Positions 5,047 to 7,558 of a stretch of 7,558 nucleotides of DNA are shown here, one piece after another. The position numbers and the translations under genes are program-made. Origin of the DNA: Bacillota bacterium (GTDB lineage: Bacteria > Bacillota > UBA4882 > UBA8346); NCBI GenBank assembly GCA_023435225.1, contig JAEYRX010000072.1:1-7558 (forward strand), read 5' to 3'. Each line of letters opens with the position of its first letter. Position 1 is the stretch's first letter. Below the pieces are notes generated by a model that saw nothing but the letters and a program-made list of their open reading frames with translations, had not been told where the DNA came from and searched no databases.

Positions 5047-5090
5047 AGGAATTAATTTTAAAATAATATCGAATTTTGGATAACCAAATG

Positions 5091-5119
5091 TTGCATATCG
5101 TAGCATATTATATTAAAAT
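5091..5119 (+). promoter_or_regulatory. Sigma-A-type promoter for the HD-GYP gene
   Basis: TTGCAT (5091-5096) and TAAAAT (5114-5119) are separated by 17 bases, in the AT-rich DNA before the HD-GYP gene. A transcript from here would have a leader of about 95 bases, which includes the 10-bp palindrome AAACCGGTTT at 5173-5182. Confidence 0.45.
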
Positions 5120-5223
5120 CAATTTAGCAGGCATTTAAGTTTTGCACCATCATAGTTGTTTAATCGTTCAGGAAACCGGTTTAAATTTAATGAAACTGAT
5201 TATTAATGACGGTGGAACCAAAA

Positions 5224-6264
5224 ATGCAAATTGTCAGTGTTGAGAATTTGAAACCCGGCATGCAACTGGCCCGGACCTTATATGGGGACGAAGGGCAGGT
5301 TTTGCTTTATGCCGGGATTATTTTAACCTGGACCTATATTAACCGGATCAGGGATTTAAAATTTATTGCCCTATATATTGGTGAACCTGGCGATCCGCCT
5401 GATGAAGAAATAATGGAACCGGTCCGCGCCGAAACGAGGGCGAAAGCCATTACTATTGCCAAAAATACCATGTATGAAGTGGTTCGTAGCGGTGATGCCA
5501 ATCTCGATCAATTACAGTCCGTAGTTTCGGAAATGATTGATCAAATTTTTTACAATCCGCACACTATCTATAATATAATCGATATTCGAACCCATGATGA
5601 TTATACCTTTGCTCATTCGGTCAATGTGGGCATCCTGTCGATACTTACCGGGTTAGCTTTAAATTATAACCGCAGAAAGTTGGAAATTCTGGGTATAGGG
5701 GCGGTTCTTCATGATGTCGGTAAGATATTTATACCCTCCGCCATTTTAAACAAACCGGGACAGTTGGAACCCAATGAGTACGAAACAATCAAAGAACATA
5801 CCATCAGGGGTTATCAATTGCTGAAAGAAGAAAATATTTGTTATGTTTCATCCCATATTGCTTATGAACATCATGAGCGGGAAGACGGCAGCGGTTATCC
5901 GCGCAGCCTGACCGGCTCTAAAACTCATAGTAATGCAAAGATTGTTGCCGTAGCCGATGCCTTCGATGCCATGACCTCGAATCGGGTCTACAAAAATGCG
6001 CTACCAACCCATCTCGCTTTAAAGGAACTCCAAGAATTGGCCGGTATCAAATTTAGCAAACCTGTAGTAGACTGTTTTAAAAAGGTGATTGCTCCTTATC
6101 CGTTGGGCAGTGTTTTGAGGTTAGTCAACGGCGAGATTGTTACGGTCATTAAGGCAACCAAAACTGAATGTCTGGTAAAAGCAACATCTAACGTAGGTTC
6201 TGAGAAAATTTTCGATTTATACCACTTCCCCGATTTAACTGTTGTGGAAGTTATTAAGGAATAA
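5224..6264 (+). CDS. HD-GYP domain cyclic-di-GMP phosphodiesterase
   Basis: Numbering from the ATG at 5224, the protein has 346 residues. An N-terminal region (MQIVSVENLKPGMQLARTLY onward) matches the usual leader before HD-GYP domains. The HD-GYP core follows: HDVGKIFIP with H163 and D164, KEHTIRGYQLL with H192, EHHEREDGSGYP with H216, H217 and the GYP triad, and VAVADAFDAMTSNRVY with D245. All metal ligands and the GYP motif are intact, so it should hydrolyse c-di-GMP in the cytosol, as this family does. No sensor, receiver or membrane domain is present. The last ~55 residues form a small beta-rich C-terminal part. GGTGG (5211-5215) lies 8 bases before ATG 5224, and the family often starts at this point; an ATG at 5206 in frame lacks a ribosome binding site. 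The gene stands alone, with its own promoter. Confidence 0.95.
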   Translation: MQIVSVENLKPGMQLARTLYGDEGQVLLYAGIILTWTYINRIRDLKFIALYIGEPGDPPDEEIMEPVRAETRAKAITIAKNTMYEVVRSGDANLDQLQSVVSEMIDQIFYNPHTIYNIIDIRTHDDYTFAHSVNVGILSILTGLALNYNRRKLEILGIGAVLHDVGKIFIPSAILNKPGQLEPNEYETIKEHTIRGYQLLKEENICYVSSHIAYEHHEREDGSGYPRSLTGSKTHSNAKIVAVADAFDAMTSNRVYKNALPTHLALKELQELAGIKFSKPVVDCFKKVIAPYPLGSVLRLVNGEIVTVIKATKTECLVKATSNVGSEKIFDLYHFPDLTVVEVIKE

Positions 6265-6272
6265 TAAATAAA

Positions 6273-6295
6273 GGACTGACTTTGGGAGTCAGTCC
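6273..6295 (-). terminator. Terminator of the leftward small membrane-protein gene
   Basis: A perfect 9-bp stem, GGACTGACT (6273-6281) with AGTCAGTCC (6287-6295), has a 5-base loop. On the minus strand it is followed by TTTATTTATTATT, a good U-rich tail, so it terminates the leftward gene. On the plus strand it has no U-tract, although it may still stabilise the 3' end of the HD-GYP message. Confidence 0.75.
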
Positions 6296-6310
6296 CAGGA
6301 GGAACTACTT

Positions 6311-6478
6311 TTACCTACGTACACTCGGGCGGGCCATATCGAGTAAACCTAGGACTACATGGGCCAGACCGAAACCTAAGATGCCGGCCCCCCATTTACT
6401 CTTTAAAAACGCCGCCCCCAGACCGGAAACAGCTGCGCCGGTTCCGGCAACAGCAATGCTGGTTGTGGTAGCCTTCAA
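6311..6478 (-). CDS. Small glycine-rich hydrophobic protein, two membrane segments
   Basis: I place the start at the TTG (6478-6476 on the minus strand) because GGGAGG lies 7 bases before it. An ATG at 6493 would put this strong Shine-Dalgarno inside the gene and has none of its own. The 55-residue product begins MKATTTSIAVAGTGAAVSGLG. A second hydrophobic segment follows (WGAGILGFGLAHVVLGLLDM), then a short basic tail ending RPSVRR. Both segments are rich in Gly/Ala, as in GxxxG-packing membrane helices. I do not recognise a named family; holin-like, peptide-bacteriocin-like or structural membrane roles are all possible. A bidirectional-looking terminator follows at 6273-6295. The gene is transcribed against both neighbours. 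Confidence 0.6.
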   Translation of the reverse strand: MKATTTSIAVAGTGAAVSGLGAAFLKSKWGAGILGFGLAHVVLGLLDMARPSVRR

Positions 6479-6512
6479 GTTAACACCTCCCATGATAGGT
6501 TTACCAATTGAC

Positions 6513-6547
6513 GGATAATTATTATTTTTTTATTTTTAGAATTATCC
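6513..6547. repeat. 8-bp inverted repeat with AT-rich loop
   Basis: GGATAATT (6513-6520) and AATTATCC (6540-6547) are perfect inverted repeats around a 19-base T-rich loop. They lie just upstream of the leftward small membrane-protein gene. A second partial dyad (CCCTTGG near 6546 and CCAAGAGGG near 6583) overlaps. They may form part of a promoter-operator region or leader hairpin; no specific role can be assigned. Confidence 0.4.
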
Positions 6548-6633
6548 CTTGGTACATAAATAAAAAAATAATTAAATTAATGCCAAGAGGGTAAAAATAT
6601 TACAGAAAACACCTAAAAGAATATAAAAAAGTA

Positions 6634-6662
6634 TTGCAAAAGTCCAAAAGATTATCGATAAT
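6634..6662 (+). promoter_or_regulatory. Sigma-A-type promoter of the GNAT toxin-antitoxin pair
   Basis: TTGCAA (6634-6639) and GATAAT (6657-6662) are 17 bases apart. A transcript would start near 6669, leaving a leader of about 110 bases before the ATG at 6779. The -10 box lies within the palindrome ATTATCGATAAT. Confidence 0.6.
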
Positions 6663-6690
6663 ATAAATAAGGACATCGACTATAGTCAAT
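6651..6690. promoter_or_regulatory. Two adjacent palindromes, likely operator of the GNAT pair
   Basis: ATTATCGATAAT (6651-6662) is a perfect 12-bp palindrome covering the -10 box. ATCGACTATAGTCAAT (6675-6690) is a 16-bp palindrome with one mismatched pair, its perfect core GACTATAGTC at 6678-6687. It lies just after the expected start site. Two dyads at this position, 24 bases apart start to start, fit cooperative autorepression by a toxin-antitoxin complex; binding is inferred. Confidence 0.55.
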
Positions 6691-6778
6691 TAAATTAGAA
6701 TAGTTTCACTCACTGGGCGCATAATATAGATTTGGTGATGAGACTATGAAAAAAATGAAAATAAAGGAGGTCGGGCTA

Positions 6779-6949
6779 ATGGCTAAACCAATTGTAGCAA
6801 CACCGGTTTTAAAAGGTTCTGATTTAGTTAGTTTAATTAAAGATGCTCAGCGGCCTGACAATGCCAAAGAGATTCGAGAACGTGCTAGTGAATCTTTACG
6901 AAAAGTCATGAACCGAGGTAAGGATTATGTACCACGCCATATTCGATAA
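6779..6949 (+). CDS. Putative antitoxin partner of the GNAT toxin
   Basis: The product has 56 residues. AAGGAGG (6764-6770) lies 8 bases before the ATG at 6779, so the upstream in-frame ATG at 6746 (MKKMKIKEVGL-) is not the start. It begins MAKPIVATPVLKGSDLVSLI, where 'TPVLKGxDLxxxIK' looks like a short recognition segment. The rest (KEIRERASESLRKVMNRGKD) is a charged helix with a basic end, VPRHIR. There is no ribbon-helix-helix DUF1778 domain, the usual partner of TacT-like GNAT toxins. It ends 23 bases inside the GNAT gene, so the two are translated together. Antitoxin role and toxin wrapping are inferred from position and size. Confidence 0.7.
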   Translation: MAKPIVATPVLKGSDLVSLIKDAQRPDNAKEIRERASESLRKVMNRGKDYVPRHIR

Positions 6950-7448
6950 ATATGACGAAGAGCTTATCCTTGTTGAGTATTCCCCGAGTTTGAATCTCGG
7001 GGATTTTCATTGCAAAGATGAAGACTATAGAGACTGGCTAATAAATGATGCCCCGTATTATATATCGGCTAATTTAAGTCACGTAAAGTGCTTAATTGAT
7101 CCTAAAAATGATAGGATTCTTGGTTACGTAGCATTCTGCACAGATTCGTTTTTTATTACAAAGTCGGAACGTAATAAGATATGTTGCAAGCTAAAACTAC
7201 CAAAGTTACCTTTCGAATCATTACCAGCAATGAAAATAGGAAAGTTAGCTGTTCATGTAGAAGAAACAGATAAAAAATATGGTAGATATCTTTTATGGCT
7301 ATCAGTTGGATTTGCTAAAGATTTAAACGATTATGGAGTTGCTTGTAGATTTATTACTGTCGATGCTGATATTACCGCAGATGAAACTATTCCTGTTTTT
7401 TACGAAAAGAGAGGGTTTGTATATAATTTACCACTAGAATTGCATTAA
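6927..7448 (+). CDS. GNAT-family acetyltransferase, TacT/AtaT-like toxin
   Basis: The 173-residue product fits the GNAT toxins that acetylate aminoacyl-tRNA (TacT/AtaT group). The early segment FHCKDEDYRDWLINDAPYY (27-45) matches their 'F-C-xxDxDxWLxxxA' start. ILGYVAF (64-70) follows. KIGKLAVHVEETDKKYGRYL (103-122) is motif A; its acetyl-CoA loop reads KKYGRY, a degenerate form of R/Q-x-x-G-x-G/A. VDADITADETIPVFYEKRGF (145-164) holds Y159, at the usual catalytic Tyr position. The ATG at 6927 lies within the antitoxin gene (23-base overlap), with a weak GGTAAGG upstream. It is probably cytosolic. Toxin activity is likely by family and layout, but the substrate cannot be read. Confidence 0.85.
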   Translation: MYHAIFDKYDEELILVEYSPSLNLGDFHCKDEDYRDWLINDAPYYISANLSHVKCLIDPKNDRILGYVAFCTDSFFITKSERNKICCKLKLPKLPFESLPAMKIGKLAVHVEETDKKYGRYLLWLSVGFAKDLNDYGVACRFITVDADITADETIPVFYEKRGFVYNLPLELH

Positions 7449-7558
7449 ATAAAAATACAATTGTCAACCGGGAACCTGTGTTAATAATAGCTTAAAACAT
7501 ACAAGAAAAGAAGAAAACAAATAAAAATCTCCTTATAATAGAGAATTAGGTAGTCCTT
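7449..7558. other. AT-rich 3' flank, no gene recognised
   Basis: After the GNAT gene the remaining 110 bases hold no reading frame or convincing terminator. A TATAAT (7535-7540) lies in CCTTATAATAGAG but lacks a -35 box at the right distance, so a promoter for a gene beyond the window is only possible. Confidence 0.3.

Noticed and set aside
6273..6295. Plus-strand terminator of the HD-GYP gene
   Set aside because: The perfect stem has no U-tract on the plus strand; the U-rich tail is on the minus strand, so it belongs to the leftward gene.
6282..6518. Plus-strand open frame of 78 codons, Pro/Ala-rich
   Set aside because: It is the antisense of the small membrane-protein gene, starts inside the terminator hairpin, and its Pro/Arg-rich product is typical of a shadow frame.

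Overview
The window looks like an accessory region of a low-GC member of the Bacillota, probably a clostridia-like anaerobe. The basis is the AT-rich DNA with AT-richer intergenic stretches, strong AGGAGG-type ribosome binding sites, sigma-A-like promoters, and gene families common in that group (HD-GYP phosphodiesterase, clostridial-type iron alcohol dehydrogenase). No genus-level assignment is supportable. Most of the content is small stress/defence-type genes, broken genes and repeats rather than one large operon.

Left part (1-1400): five tandem 23-bp units with the look of an IS21-family terminus end at about position 125. They abut a 5'-truncated gene of unknown function, followed by a small HEPN-type protein (RX4H motif) and a Schlafen/AlbA_2-domain protein. 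The three genes read the same way and may be the remainder of a nucleic-acid-targeting locus disrupted by the insertion. From 1400 to 1660 there is no gene, only dyad structures.

Middle part (1660-3000): a leftward XRE-family repressor gene faces away from a well-formed promoter that drives a 41-codon reading frame resembling the first residues of a RadC/JAB-domain protein, cut short. A stretch of decayed, low-complexity inverted repeats follows, then a small helical protein gene with its own terminator, then a 98-bp foldback that looks like a MITE.

Central part (3000-5050): an orphan BtrH-like (BtrH_N plus DUF4872-type) protein is convergent with a leftward two-gene PIN-toxin module. Its second gene, a 59-residue putative antitoxin, overlaps the toxin gene by 8 bases. 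Beside this lies the frameshifted C-terminal remnant of an iron-containing alcohol dehydrogenase.

Right part (5050-7558): an HD-GYP cyclic-di-GMP phosphodiesterase with all core motifs intact; a leftward gene for a 55-residue glycine-rich membrane protein with a TTG start and a clean terminator; and a rightward toxin-antitoxin-like pair, a 56-residue protein plus a GNAT acetyltransferase. The promoter of that pair carries two adjacent palindromes. The strongest leads are the GNAT pair with its double-palindrome promoter and non-RHH partner, the toxin-first PIN module, and the HEPN/AlbA_2 neighbourhood.
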